A DNA stretch of 64,000 nucleotides. It comes from Haloarchaeobius amylolyticus (GTDB lineage Archaea; Halobacteriota; Halobacteria; Halobacteriales; Natrialbaceae). A model generated the notes under the pieces. It saw nothing but the letters and a program-made list of their open reading frames with translations, made no database searches and was not told the DNA's origin. Of the stretch, positions 1 to 9,679 are shown one piece after another (position 1 is the first letter of the stretch; each line of letters begins with the position of its first letter). The DNA is taken from positions 558,001 through 622,000 of the forward strand of contig NZ_JANHDH010000003.1 of NCBI RefSeq assembly GCF_026616195.1, given 5' to 3'. A program made the translations under genes and the position numbers.

Positions 1-380
1 GCCACGACGTCGGCCTCGTACCGGACCACGCCGGTCGCGGTCGGGTGCTCGCGACGCTCCTTCTCGACGACCTCCGTCTCGACGTGGATGGTGTCGCCGA
101 CGAACGCCGGGTTGCGAAACCGCACCCGGTCGACCCCGTAGAGGGCGACCAGTCCGCTGTCGGCGTCGCGTGCCTGCCAGAGCAGGCCGGTCATCATCGA
201 GAAGACGAGGGCGCCGTGGGCGATGCGCTCCCCGAAGTCGGAGTCGGCCATCGACGCCGCGTCGGTGTGGAGGTGGTTGAAGTCGCCACTGACCCCCGCG
301 AAGTTCACGAGGTCGGCCTCGGTGATGGTCCGGCCAGCCGTCGTGAGCGTGTCGCCGACCGCGATGTCCTCGAAGTGCAT
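1..380 (-). CDS. MaoC family dehydratase, 3' end cut by window
   Basis: Hot-dog fold enoyl-CoA hydratase-like protein. The reading frame from the ATG at 380 runs to base 1 without a stop, giving about 126 residues, so the C-terminus lies outside the window. It begins MHFEDIAVGD and carries the MaoC signature GDFNHLHTD (Asp/His catalytic pair) followed by the substrate-tunnel helix IAHGALVFSMMTGL. Members hydrate enoyl-CoA thioesters in fatty-acid or polyhydroxyalkanoate metabolism, in the cytoplasm. The actual substrate cannot be told. It is divergent from the sensor kinase at 537. Confidence 0.85.
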   Translation of the reverse strand, partial: MHFEDIAVGDTLTTAGRTITEADLVNFAGVSGDFNHLHTDAASMADSDFGERIAHGALVFSMMTGLLWQARDADSGLVALYGVDRVRFRNPAFVGDTIHVETEVVEKERREHPTATGVVRYEADVV

Positions 381-536
381 GCCGGGACGTGCGCCGGGGC
401 GTGACGTAAACCCGGGGGTGCCGGCGAAGGAACGGAGGAGGGCAGGCCAGCAGACCATCGTCGGCTGCCCGAGGATTTCCTGATGTGACCGGAATCGAGA
501 CAAAAGGAAGACCATCTCTCGGGCCCTACATCTCAC

Positions 537-3203
537 ATGACTGCTGTCCGTGTCCTCCACGTCGAAGACGATGCGAGCTTCGGGGAGGTGACGGCCGAGC
601 TGCTCGGACGTGACGACAGCGGGTTCGAGATCGTCACCGAGACGAACGTCGCCGATGCGATAGCGGTACTCCACGGCGGCGAGATAGACTGCGTGGTCAG
701 CGACTACGACATGCCAGAGGTCGACGGGCTGGAGTTCCTGAAACTCGTCCGCGAGTACGACGCGGACCTGCCCTTCATCCTCTTCACGGGGAAGGGGTCC
801 GAGGAGATCGCCAGCGCCGCCATCTCCGCGGGCGTGACCGACTACCTGCAGAAGGGCACCGGTATCGAGCAGTACACCATCCTCGCGAACCGCATCCGGA
901 ACGCGGTCGAGGCCTACCGCGCCAGCAAGGACCTCGAAGACTGGAGTCGCCAGCAGGAGGCGGTCGCAGAACTGGGCCGGGCAGCCCTCGGTCGGCTCGA
1001 CCTCGCGTCCCTGTTCGACCAGGCCTGCGACGCCCTCGTCGACTGCCTCGGGACCGAGTACGCGAAGGTGCTGGCGCTCTCCGACGACGGGACCCACCTG
1101 CGGCTGGTCGCGGGCAAGGGCTTCGACCAGGGCCTCCTCGGCACCGCCACGGTCGGCGTGGACGAAACCTCGCAGGCGGGCTACACCCTGTCGGTTGCGG
1201 GGCCGGTCGTCGTCGAGGACCTCGCGAACGAGGACCGGTTCCAGCGTCCCTCCTTGCTCGTGGACCAGGGTATCGTCGCCGGCGTCAGCGTCGGAATCGG
1301 GCCGGTCGAGGAGCCCTGGGGCGTCCTCGGGACGCACTCCACCGTCTCGCGGACCTTCTCCGAGAAGGACGTCACGTTCGTCCAGAACGTCGCGAACGTC
1401 CTCGCGGCCACCATCGAGAACCGCGGGACGGTCGAGGAACTCCGCGAGAGCGAGCAACGCTTCCGCGAGATCGCGGCGGTCAGTCCCGACACCATCTTCC
1501 GAACCACGGACGCCGGGACGTTCGTCTACCTCTCGAACGCCGTCGAGACGTTGCTCGGGTACGAGCCCGAGGCGATGTTGCACCTGCCGTTCCACCGGTT
1601 CGTAGCCGAGGAGAGCCGCGAGGACGCACTCGAGAACTTCATGCGGGTCAGAGACGGTGGCGTCGAGAAGAACGTCGAGTTGACGCTGGTCGACGTCGAC
1701 GGGGAGCACGTCACGGTCGAGGTGAGCGCCAGTCAGGTCCACGACGGCGACGGGAACGTCTTCGTCCAGGGCGTCGTCCGCGACGTCAGCGACCGGAAAC
1801 GCCGCGAACACGAACTCGAACTGAAAGAGCGCGCCATGGGCGAGGCGCCCGTCGGCATCTCCATCAGTGACCCGTCGCTCCCGGACAACCCCATCGTCTA
1901 CACGAACCGGCGGTTCGCCGAGTTGACCGGGTACGGCCAGGACGAACTCTTCGGCCGGAACTGCCGCATCTTGCAGGGCGAGGACACCGACCCGGCAGCC
2001 GTCGCGGCGATGCGGACGGCCATCGACGCGGGCAGGCCGGTCACCGTCGAACTCCTGAACTACCGGCCCGACGGGGCCTCGTTCTGGAACCGGGTGAGCA
2101 TCGCGCCGGTCACCGACGCGGACGGCGCGGTGACGAACTTCGTGGGGTTCCAGCAGGACGTGACCGACCAGCACGAGCGCGAGGAGGCCCTTCGCCGGTT
2201 CCGTGCCGCGGTCGAACAGGCAGGGACGGGTGTCTACATCACGGACGTGGACGGGACGATAGAGTACGTCAACCCGGCGTTCGAGGAGATCACCGGGTAC
2301 AGTGCTTCGGAGGCGGTCGGCGCCGACCCGAGCATACTCAGGTCCGGCGAGCACGACGACGCCTACTTCGAGCGACTCTGGGAGACCGTCGGCCGCGGCG
2401 AGGTCTGGGAGGACGAGGTCGTCAACCGGCGGAAGTCCGGCGAGCAGTACACCGCCATCCAGACCATCGCCCCCATCCTCGACGACGGGGAGGTGACGGG
2501 CTACGTCGCGATCCAGAACGACGTGACCGAACGCATCCTCGACCAGCAGCGCATCGACGTGCTCAACCGCGTGCTGCGCCACGACATCCGGACGAGCGTG
2601 AACATCATCAAGGGGAACGCGGAACTCGCCGCCGACGTGGTCGACGACCCCGACGGCCAGCGCCACCTCGGGTCGATACTCGCCACCTGCGACCGCCTCC
2701 TCGAGGAGAGCGTGAAGGCCCGGAAGATACAGGACCTGCTCCAGCGGGACAGAGACGACATACAGCCGGTCGAGGCGGTCCTCGACGTGCTCGCGACGGC
2801 CGCGACGGAACGGGACGACAGCGACGTCGAACTCGTCGACGAGACGGGAGACGATGCCGTCCTGGCCATCGTCCAGCCCGCCCTCCTCGAACTCCTCGAG
2901 AACGCCCTGGAACACGGTGCGGGAGCGTCGCCACCACGGGTGAGTGTCGGCGTCGTGGACGACGAGTGGGTCGAGTTCCGCATCGTCGACTCCGGCCCCG
3001 GCCTCCCCGAGACGGAGTGGAACGTCCTCGAACAGCAGACAGAGCGACCGCTCGCACACAGCAGCGGTATCGGCCTCTGGATCGCGACCTGGCTGGTCCG
3101 GGCCAGCGGCGGGACGATAGCCATCGAGCGAGCCGATTCGACCGGGACGACGGTGACCGTCAGGGTGCCACGACTCGACGCGATGACCGACGCGGCGGCC
3201 TGA
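537..3203 (+). CDS. Hybrid response regulator-GAF-PAS-histidine kinase
   Basis: Soluble signal-transduction protein of 888 residues. Order: receiver domain (about 4-120, phosphoacceptor Asp56 in VVSDYDMP), GAF (about 140-300), three PAS domains (about 305-415, 425-545, 555-670), histidine phosphotransfer helix with His682 in VLRHDIRT, and HATPase (ELLENALEHG N-box, DSGPGLP and GIGLW G-boxes). No membrane segment is seen, so it should sense an intracellular cue, possibly redox or light through the PAS/GAF domains. A receiver at the N-terminus of a kinase is a common haloarchaeal layout. An A-rich element near 500-508 could be its TATA box. No dedicated output regulator is adjacent. Confidence 0.9.
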   Translation: MTAVRVLHVEDDASFGEVTAELLGRDDSGFEIVTETNVADAIAVLHGGEIDCVVSDYDMPEVDGLEFLKLVREYDADLPFILFTGKGSEEIASAAISAGVTDYLQKGTGIEQYTILANRIRNAVEAYRASKDLEDWSRQQEAVAELGRAALGRLDLASLFDQACDALVDCLGTEYAKVLALSDDGTHLRLVAGKGFDQGLLGTATVGVDETSQAGYTLSVAGPVVVEDLANEDRFQRPSLLVDQGIVAGVSVGIGPVEEPWGVLGTHSTVSRTFSEKDVTFVQNVANVLAATIENRGTVEELRESEQRFREIAAVSPDTIFRTTDAGTFVYLSNAVETLLGYEPEAMLHLPFHRFVAEESREDALENFMRVRDGGVEKNVELTLVDVDGEHVTVEVSASQVHDGDGNVFVQGVVRDVSDRKRREHELELKERAMGEAPVGISISDPSLPDNPIVYTNRRFAELTGYGQDELFGRNCRILQGEDTDPAAVAAMRTAIDAGRPVTVELLNYRPDGASFWNRVSIAPVTDADGAVTNFVGFQQDVTDQHEREEALRRFRAAVEQAGTGVYITDVDGTIEYVNPAFEEITGYSASEAVGADPSILRSGEHDDAYFERLWETVGRGEVWEDEVVNRRKSGEQYTAIQTIAPILDDGEVTGYVAIQNDVTERILDQQRIDVLNRVLRHDIRTSVNIIKGNAELAADVVDDPDGQRHLGSILATCDRLLEESVKARKIQDLLQRDRDDIQPVEAVLDVLATAATERDDSDVELVDETGDDAVLAIVQPALLELLENALEHGAGASPPRVSVGVVDDEWVEFRIVDSGPGLPETEWNVLEQQTERPLAHSSGIGLWIATWLVRASGGTIAIERADSTGTTVTVRVPRLDAMTDAAA

Positions 3204-3257
3204 ACGCGGCGTGTCGGTGAGACAGCAGAAGACGTGTCAGAACAGCGACCGTGTCGC

Positions 3258-3512
3258 TCAGTTCTTCTCGAAGTAGACGTCGAAGCGCTCGCCGCACGAC
3301 TCGCAGTTGCCCCAGACCTTCCCGTCGGCGGTCTCGTTACACTCGGAGATGGAGCTATCTCTCGGAATCAGCGCGGTCGCACCGGGCGTCTCGCAGTTCG
3401 CACAGCGGGTCGTGACCGACTTCGGCTCCGCTGTGCCTCCGTTCGCCAGTTCCTCCGTGTTCCCTGCCTCGGTCTCGCCACGCCGTGATTGGCGTCCGTC
3501 TGGATTGCTCAT
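3258..3512 (-). CDS. Small zinc beta-ribbon protein
   Basis: 84 residues, acidic and hydrophilic. The C-terminal half holds two CxxC knuckles (RCANCE and NCESCGE) about 30 residues apart, the pattern of a zinc ribbon, with a further Cys between them. The N-terminal 30 residues are low-complexity and probably disordered. Such haloarchaeal mini zinc-ribbon proteins are numerous and mostly uncharacterised; nucleic-acid or protein binding is possible but unproven. It is convergent with the kinase gene and transcribed alone. Confidence 0.75.
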   Translation of the reverse strand: MSNPDGRQSRRGETEAGNTEELANGGTAEPKSVTTRCANCETPGATALIPRDSSISECNETADGKVWGNCESCGERFDVYFEKN

Positions 3513-3605
3513 ATCTCATGGAGTGGTCCTCCCCCCTTCAATGGACATGCCAATAGTTTGGATTGGCACGCTGTCGCATCCGTCTGCGGCCCGCTCGCGG
3601 GCCAG

Positions 3606-4646
3606 TCACAGCTCGCGCTGGAGCGCCTGCAATCGTTCGATGCGCTGCGCCGTCGGCGGGTGCGAGCGCGTCTCGACGGTGAACTCGCCCTCTGCAGCGG
3701 GGTCCTCGTCGCTGAACCCGTACGGGAGCAGGCAGAGGCCCTCGACCCCGGCGTACTGCCGGCGGTCCTGCGTCGGGGTCGCGACCCCCTCGTCAAGGGT
3801 CTGGAGGGCGGACGCGAGGGCGGCCGGGTTCCCCGCGAGCAGCGCGCCGGACCGGTCCGCGACGTACTCGCGGTACTGCGAGAGGTTCTGGCTGAGGCCG
3901 AGGACCATCGCGCCGACCACGCCGAGGGCGATACCACCGAGGACGGCCGAGAGCACGAGCATCATGACGAACGAGACGGTGTACCCGACCGAGAGGAAGG
4001 GCGCGTCGATGAACGCTGCACTCAGGCCGTAGAGGACGACGAGGACGGTGCCCCAGAACAGGTAGCCCAGCGAGCGCGTGCCGAAGACGCTGAAGTCGTC
4101 GCTGACGAGTGCCGGCACGAACGACGCCAGCGTCATGACGGCGGCGTCGCGGTTCCGGACGTGGGCGAGTTCGTGGCCCAGCACGGCGTCGAGCTGGTCG
4201 TCGTCGAGTTCGTTCAGGAGGCCGGTGCTGACCACGACGGTCGCGTTCCTGAGCCCGCCGACGGCGAAGCTATTGGGGACCGACGTGTCGGCGATGGCGA
4301 GGGCCGGCTTCTGCATGTCGGCCTGGGTCGCGAGGCGCTGGAGGCGGGCGTGGAGGTCGGGGTACTCGGCGGGGGAGACCGGTTGCGCGTCGACCTCCGC
4401 GAGGAGTTCGCGGCGGCTGTACCGGAACTGCGCCCACACGAAGACGGCGAGCACGGGGAGGACGACGACGGCACCCCACACGAGCGGGGACGCCTCGACC
4501 CCGAGCGCGCTGGCCAGGGCGGCCTGCGGGTACGCGAGCCACGGGCTGAGGATGTACGCGGCGACCGAGACCAGGGCGAGGTCCGCCACGAGGATGAGCG
4601 CGAGCGTGAGGAGGATGCGCGCGGTGAGGTCTGAATCGCGTTCCAT
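3606..4646 (-). CDS. M48 family (HtpX-like) membrane metalloprotease
   Basis: 346 residues. Two N-terminal membrane segments (about 10-35 and 50-75) precede a cytoplasmic zinc protease domain with the HExxH motif in GHELAHVRNRD and the downstream glutamate ligand in YREYVADR; two more hydrophobic segments lie between them (about 190-250). This is the HtpX/Ste24 arrangement. HtpX-type proteases degrade damaged membrane proteins. The start at 4646 is followed by MERDSDLTARILL, which leads straight into the first membrane helix. Monocistronic by spacing. Confidence 0.9.
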   Translation of the reverse strand: MERDSDLTARILLTLALILVADLALVSVAAYILSPWLAYPQAALASALGVEASPLVWGAVVVLPVLAVFVWAQFRYSRRELLAEVDAQPVSPAEYPDLHARLQRLATQADMQKPALAIADTSVPNSFAVGGLRNATVVVSTGLLNELDDDQLDAVLGHELAHVRNRDAAVMTLASFVPALVSDDFSVFGTRSLGYLFWGTVLVVLYGLSAAFIDAPFLSVGYTVSFVMMLVLSAVLGGIALGVVGAMVLGLSQNLSQYREYVADRSGALLAGNPAALASALQTLDEGVATPTQDRRQYAGVEGLCLLPYGFSDEDPAAEGEFTVETRSHPPTAQRIERLQALQREL

Positions 4647-4897
4647 TCGACAGTGAATTTATCCCATGAAACTAAAACATTTCCGACTGGTTGACCGTCC
4701 CGGTTTCCCGTCCTCCCACATCGGTGAGCATATTCGACCCCTGTCGACTGCGATTCAGCCGAGTGGAGCGTATCGCCCCTGAAACCCATCAACAGCCCGC
4801 AATTCCGCCGTTTCTGGTGGAAGGTTAGACCGGCTGTCGCGGGACCACGGCGCGACTGGGGTGGATAATTCCCTGATGGAAGGCATCAGATGATGAG

Positions 4898-4908
4898 AAT
4901 ATATTTAA
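4898..4908 (+). promoter_or_regulatory. TATA box of the DUF4129-DUF58 operon
   Basis: AT-only run AATATATTTAA centred about 20-25 bases before the ATG at 4923, the distance expected for a leaderless haloarchaeal transcript. It overlaps the alternative upstream ATG at 4890, which argues against that start. Confidence 0.6.
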
Positions 4909-4922
4909 CCCGCTGGACAAGT

Positions 4923-6044
4923 ATGACTGTTGTGGCATACGACCTGAGTCGCGCGGCCGTCGCGGTCGTCGCCGTCCTGACGGTCATCCTCGCCGCCTCG
5001 CTCCTCCCCGCATCCGGGTTCGGGACGTACCCGGCCGGTGTCGGTGCGGGCGGCGATGCCGCGGGGCCCGGTGGCCCCGCAGCCGGCGGGACCGGCGGCC
5101 CGGGCGGCCAGCAGCCCTCCCAGACTGCAACGTCGACCGACACGCCCGCGACGAGTACGACGTCGACGACGACCACGTCGAGCGACAGCACCGACGACAC
5201 GACGACCACCACCACGGACCGACCGGCCGGTGTCGACAGCGGTACCGACCGCGGCGGCATCAACCTGGGCTCGGTCGTGCTCCTGTTCCTCGGGCTCGTC
5301 GCGTTCACCAGCATCGGGATGGTCCTCGTCGTCACGGTCGGGCACGTCGAACGACAGTCCCGCCCCGACTTCGACGGCTGGGTCCTCAAGCTCCCCGGCC
5401 TCCCGCCCTTGCACATCCGCGCCTCGTTCCTGACCATCCCGCAGACGACGATGGCGTTCATCGTCGGCACCTCCGCGTCCGCCCCGCAGTTGCTCGACGC
5501 CATCGGGGGCGCCGCGAACGACTTCGCTCGTGGGCTCGGCGCGGTCGCGGCCGGCCTCGGCTCGGCCGCCGGCACCCTCTTCGTCGGCGTCCCGGCCGCA
5601 CTCGGCAAGGGCCTGCTCTCCATCCCACGCGGCCTCGGTGGCGGCCTCGGCGCCCTGACCGGTGGCTTCTCCGCCATCTCCAGCGGCGTGAGTTCGCGGA
5701 ACTGGCTCAGCCGGAGCGAGGATACGCCGGACGACCCTCGCGGCGAACCCGCCGACGAGGAACCGTTCACCGACCCCGGCGCACACGAGCCGTCGCCGCC
5801 CAGCATCGAGGAGGCGTGGGAGTACATGGTCGACCAGCTCCCGACCGGTCGGAACCCGTCTCAGACGCCCACCGAGTACGCCCGGGCAGCCATCGACCAC
5901 GGGCTCCCGGCCGACGCCGTCCAGCGCCTCACCCGGGCGTTCCAGGACGTGCGGTACGGCCAGTACCCGCCGGACGACTCCCGGACGCAGGCCGCCCGTG
6001 ACGCGATCAGACAGATCGCACAGCGACTGGAGGGAGACTCATGA
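4923..6044 (+). CDS. DUF4129 domain membrane protein
   Basis: 373 residues, first gene of a four-gene operon. A signal or anchor helix (about 10-30) is followed by a Gly/Pro-rich and then Thr/Ser-rich linker (about 40-115) typical of an extracellular stalk, a second membrane helix (about 120-145), an Ala/Gly-rich middle and a C-terminal DUF4129 domain (about 295-370, YMVDQLPTGRNPSQTPTEYA). DUF4129 proteins accompany transglutaminase and DUF58 proteins in cell-surface clusters. ATG 4923 was chosen over 4890 because the latter lies in the TATA box. The stop overlaps the next ATG by 4 bp. Confidence 0.8.
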   Translation: MTVVAYDLSRAAVAVVAVLTVILAASLLPASGFGTYPAGVGAGGDAAGPGGPAAGGTGGPGGQQPSQTATSTDTPATSTTSTTTTSSDSTDDTTTTTTDRPAGVDSGTDRGGINLGSVVLLFLGLVAFTSIGMVLVVTVGHVERQSRPDFDGWVLKLPGLPPLHIRASFLTIPQTTMAFIVGTSASAPQLLDAIGGAANDFARGLGAVAAGLGSAAGTLFVGVPAALGKGLLSIPRGLGGGLGALTGGFSAISSGVSSRNWLSRSEDTPDDPRGEPADEEPFTDPGAHEPSPPSIEEAWEYMVDQLPTGRNPSQTPTEYARAAIDHGLPADAVQRLTRAFQDVRYGQYPPDDSRTQAARDAIRQIAQRLEGDS

Positions 6045-6727
6045 GTGGGCGTGGCCCCGTCCGGAAACTGAGCAACGCCTCCGGGCGCGCGTTCGGCCGC
6101 ATCTTCGACCGCCGACTGGTGCTCCTGCTCGTCGGCGTCGGGGCCTTCCTCGGCGCGCTCGTGCTCGCGTTCCTCCCATACCCGATGGAACCCACGCGAC
6201 CGTACGTCGAGGGCATCCTCACGAGTCGCGGCACCGTCCTGTTCCTCGGCATGGCCGGCGGCATCATCGGCGCGCTCCACCTCTACCGGACCGAACGCGA
6301 GGAACCACGGGCCGTCCTCGACGGGGCGTTCCCCGAGAGCGCGCGGTACCAGGCGCGCGAATCCGCCGGCGAGTCCTTCGACAGTTCGGTCGAGACCCTC
6401 ACCGGCGAACTGCCCGACTCGAAGTCCCGCACCTGGTGGCAGAGCCGTGAACGACTGGAGGTCGAGAAGCAGGTCCGGGCCGTCGCTCTCGACGTGTTGC
6501 AGCGCTCGGAGAACTGGTCCCGAGAGGAGGCCGAAGCCCACCTCGAACGCGGGACCTGGACCGACGACCCGCGGGCGGCGAGCTACCTCGGCGGCGAGGC
6601 GGCTCCGGACCTGCCCCTGAAGATGCAGTTCTACGACTGGCTGAGCGGCGAGGCGTTCGAACGACACGTCACCCACACGGTGGACGAGATCGCCGAGCGC
6701 GCAGAACTAACGGAGGTCGAACGATGA
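6041..6727 (+). CDS. Membrane protein of DUF58 operon (DUF7269-like)
   Basis: 228 residues. Two hydrophobic helices lie near the N-terminus (about 25-45 and 63-80), followed by a hydrophilic Glu/Arg-rich cytoplasmic region. I recognise it only by position: a protein of this shape commonly stands between the DUF4129 and DUF58 genes in haloarchaea. It starts within an ATGA overlap with the upstream stop and ends in another with the DUF58 gene, so translation is probably coupled. Function unknown. Confidence 0.7.
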   Translation: MSGRGPVRKLSNASGRAFGRIFDRRLVLLLVGVGAFLGALVLAFLPYPMEPTRPYVEGILTSRGTVLFLGMAGGIIGALHLYRTEREEPRAVLDGAFPESARYQARESAGESFDSSVETLTGELPDSKSRTWWQSRERLEVEKQVRAVALDVLQRSENWSREEAEAHLERGTWTDDPRAASYLGGEAAPDLPLKMQFYDWLSGEAFERHVTHTVDEIAERAELTEVER

Positions 6728-8088
6728 CGACAGTAGACACCGGACGCTGGAACGTCGGCCTGACGGCCGCCCTCGTGATGGGCGCCCTCGGGCTGTTCAC
6801 GAAGAACACCACGCTGTTCCTCGCGGCAGCCATCGGGCTGAGCTACGCGGCCTACGGCTACGCGACCCGGCCCCCGTCGCTGGACCTGGCGGTGGAGCGG
6901 TCGCTCTCGACGACGTCACCGATGCCCGGCGAGGACGTCGAGGTGACGGTGACCGTCCGCAACGAGTCCGACTCGCCCGTCGCCGACGTTCGCGTGGTCG
7001 ACGGCGTGCCGGACACGCTCGGGGTCGTCTCGGGCGCCCCCCGACACCTGACCAGCCTGCTCCCCGGCGAGGAGGAGACGTTCACGTACACCATCAAGGC
7101 GCGCCGGGGCGTCCACGAGTTCGAGCAGGCGACGCTGGTCACCCGCAACATCAGCGGTGCGACGAAGGCCGAGACCGCGGTCGACCTCCCCGACCGCATC
7201 TCCTGCCGGGCCGGCATCGACGACGTGCCACTGGGCAATCGCACCATCTCCTACACCGGTCGCATCGAGACCGACACCGGCGGCGAGGGCACCGAGTTCT
7301 ACCAGGTGCGCAAGTACCAGCGGTCGGACCCGATGAACCGCATCGACTGGAAGCGCTTCGCCCGGACCGGCGAACTCCGGACCGTCGAGTTCCGCGAGAG
7401 CCGGGCCGCGAGCGTCGTGGTCGTGGTCGACACGCGCTACGAGTCCCGCATCTCCCGGCGCCCGGAGGAACCCGACGGCGTCGAACTGTCGATGTACGCC
7501 GCGGGCCGGCTCTGTGGGGCCCTGCTGAACGACGGGAACCGCGTCGGCCTCGCCCGGTACGGCGGGACCTTCGACTACCTCGAACCGGGTACCGGTGACG
7601 AGCAGGCGGTCCGCATCCGAAAGAACCTGAGCCTCGCCGCCTCGACCACCATCCCGGTCGCCGACGGCGCCGACGCCGACGCCAACGCGACCGCCGACGA
7701 CGACGGCGGCGCTGACTCCTGGCAGGGCGAGGCCCCGACCCCGGAGGACACCGACGGGCCGGCCCCGAAACCGACGCCCGACGGGGGCTGGCGCGTCGAC
7801 TGGCTGCGGCGGCGCATCCCGAACGAGGCACAGGTCGTCTTCGTGACGCCGATGATGGACGACGGCCCGTTCGAGACGCTCCGTCGCCTGCGCGCGGCCG
7901 GCCACGAGGTCCGCGTCGTCTCGCCCGACGTGACCTCCGACGAGTCCGCCGGCTCGAAACTCGAGTCCATCAGGCGCGATACCCGGCTGCGGACGCTCCG
8001 CGGCCGGAAGACGAAGGTCATCGAGTGGTCCCCCGACCAGCCGCTGTTCGCCGCCATCGAGATGGCGATGCGGAGGTGGTCGGCGTGA
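6724..8088 (+). CDS. DUF58 domain protein
   Basis: 454 residues. Two N-terminal membrane segments (about 10-45), an extracytoplasmic beta-sandwich-like part (about 50-150), then the DUF58 core with its hallmark DPMNRIDWKRFARTGEL (about 200-217) and a following VWA-like strand (SVVVVVDTRY). An Asp/Ala-rich insert near 310-340 is low-complexity. DUF58 proteins usually work with MoxR-type AAA ATPases in assembling surface or membrane complexes. No moxR gene is found next to this operon in the window. Overlaps both neighbours by 4 bp. Confidence 0.85.
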   Translation: MTTVDTGRWNVGLTAALVMGALGLFTKNTTLFLAAAIGLSYAAYGYATRPPSLDLAVERSLSTTSPMPGEDVEVTVTVRNESDSPVADVRVVDGVPDTLGVVSGAPRHLTSLLPGEEETFTYTIKARRGVHEFEQATLVTRNISGATKAETAVDLPDRISCRAGIDDVPLGNRTISYTGRIETDTGGEGTEFYQVRKYQRSDPMNRIDWKRFARTGELRTVEFRESRAASVVVVVDTRYESRISRRPEEPDGVELSMYAAGRLCGALLNDGNRVGLARYGGTFDYLEPGTGDEQAVRIRKNLSLAASTTIPVADGADADANATADDDGGADSWQGEAPTPEDTDGPAPKPTPDGGWRVDWLRRRIPNEAQVVFVTPMMDDGPFETLRRLRAAGHEVRVVSPDVTSDESAGSKLESIRRDTRLRTLRGRKTKVIEWSPDQPLFAAIEMAMRRWSA

Positions 8089-9602
8089 GCGACTACCAGT
8101 TCGACGACGGTCCGGCACGCCTGAGCAGCCGGCTCGCCGTCGGCATCGCCGTCATCGCGGCCCTCGTCCTCGGCGTCCTCGCCGGGCAGGGGCTGGAGGC
8201 GGTGCTGGGGCTGTTCGGCGCCGGTGCCATCGCCCACGGCGCGAGACGGCTGGACGCCGACCAGAGCCGCGACAGGGCCGAGGGCAGCGTCGCGTTCGTC
8301 GCGGGCGTCGTCGCCATCGTCGTCGCCCTCTCGACGTTCAAGCAATCGTTCGCGGTCGCCGTGGTGATGACCTGTAGCCTCGTGGCGGTCGCCTTCGTCG
8401 CCCTCGAGGCGCTCGTGGGCATCGACGACGAGACGATCCAGACGATGGGTGGGACGCTCTCGCGGTCCATCCTCGTCCTCATCGTCGCGGCGATCGTCGC
8501 CGCGGCCGTCCACGCGAAGTTCTTCTCGACGCTCGCCGTGCTGTTCGTGGCGGCCCTGGGTTCGCTCGTGACCGCGCATCCGCTGGTGAGCTTCGTCGCG
8601 CTCCAGCTGGAGGCGCTCGCGGTCGGCCTGCTGCTCGCGCGGTCGGTCGCCGTCCTCGACGAGTGGCTGCCCGACCAGCGCTACGACCCCCGGTCGACCG
8701 GCCTCGAGCAGTTCGGCGTGAGTGCGCACGAGGTCCCACGGGGCGTCTGGGCCATCCTCGGCATCGAGTTGCTCGCCGCGGCCATGCCGGCCGGGCGCGC
8801 GCTGTTCGACACCGCGCTCGCGATGACCTACTCCTTCGGGTCGTTCGTCGAGGCAGTCCTGCTCTCGTGGGTTCCCCACGCGGTCTTCGGACTCGCCATC
8901 CTGCTGCTGTCGGGCATCGTCCTCGCCCGCACCGCACAGAACCTCTTCGTGAGCTGGGTCGGCCGCCAGCCGCCGAAGAGCCTCGCCTACTCTGCCGGGG
9001 GCGTGATCGCGAGTATCGGTATCGGCCTCGTGACGGCGATTCCCCCGGTCGTGCGCCTCGTCGCCGGCGGGTTCGGCGAGCAGTCCTCGTTCACGCTGGC
9101 GTTCGAGACGTACGGGATGGGTGCGACCTTCCTCGGCATCGTCGCCGGGGCGCTCATCGTGATGCTCGTGGTCATCCCCGTCGTGATGTTCGTGCTCTCG
9201 TTCGAGTACCTCCCCGCGGACAGCACCGGGTTCGCCCTCGGGGCGGGCCTGCTGCTGGTCGCGACGGTCGCCAGTGCCCTGTCGAACGCCCTGCCCATCG
9301 CGGTGTTCGTCGGGATGACGGGCGCGTTGCTCACCTGGGACCTCGGGCTGAACGCGACGCTGGTCGGGCACGAGGTCGGCCAGGTCGCCGAGACCCGCCG
9401 CGGCGAGGTCGTCCACGCGGCGGGCGCCATCGGCGTCGGCCTGCTCGCCATCGTCGTCTCGGTCCTCGCCGTCCAGTTCCTCGTCCCCGGGACGGCCAGC
9501 ATCGACCTCCCGCGCTGGCGGGCCGTCGGCGCCCTGACGCTGTTGCTGGTCTCGCTGGTCGCGTTCTCCCGGCTCGCCTCGACGGGACAGGCAGAGGGGT
9601 AG
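8085..9602 (+). CDS. Polytopic membrane protein of DUF58 operon (DUF7519-like)
   Basis: 505 residues with about 12-14 hydrophobic segments distributed over the whole length and short polar loops. It starts with GTG at 8085 inside a GTGA overlap with the DUF58 stop; an in-frame upstream codon at 8025 would lie inside the DUF58 gene. It closes the operon. It has no motif I recognise as a transporter; by context it may be the membrane platform of the DUF58/DUF4129 complex. Confidence 0.7.
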   Translation: MSDYQFDDGPARLSSRLAVGIAVIAALVLGVLAGQGLEAVLGLFGAGAIAHGARRLDADQSRDRAEGSVAFVAGVVAIVVALSTFKQSFAVAVVMTCSLVAVAFVALEALVGIDDETIQTMGGTLSRSILVLIVAAIVAAAVHAKFFSTLAVLFVAALGSLVTAHPLVSFVALQLEALAVGLLLARSVAVLDEWLPDQRYDPRSTGLEQFGVSAHEVPRGVWAILGIELLAAAMPAGRALFDTALAMTYSFGSFVEAVLLSWVPHAVFGLAILLLSGIVLARTAQNLFVSWVGRQPPKSLAYSAGGVIASIGIGLVTAIPPVVRLVAGGFGEQSSFTLAFETYGMGATFLGIVAGALIVMLVVIPVVMFVLSFEYLPADSTGFALGAGLLLVATVASALSNALPIAVFVGMTGALLTWDLGLNATLVGHEVGQVAETRRGEVVHAAGAIGVGLLAIVVSVLAVQFLVPGTASIDLPRWRAVGALTLLLVSLVAFSRLASTGQAEG

Positions 9603-9679
9603 GGCGACTCCTGACCGCCAGCAGGACATTTCAATTTCTGCACTCAAACGTTAAGTTCTAACTGTACGTATTGTGATTC

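Noticed and set aside
45-404. Plus-strand open frame of 119 codons
   Set aside because: Exact antisense of the MaoC-type gene; the minus frame has the family motifs.
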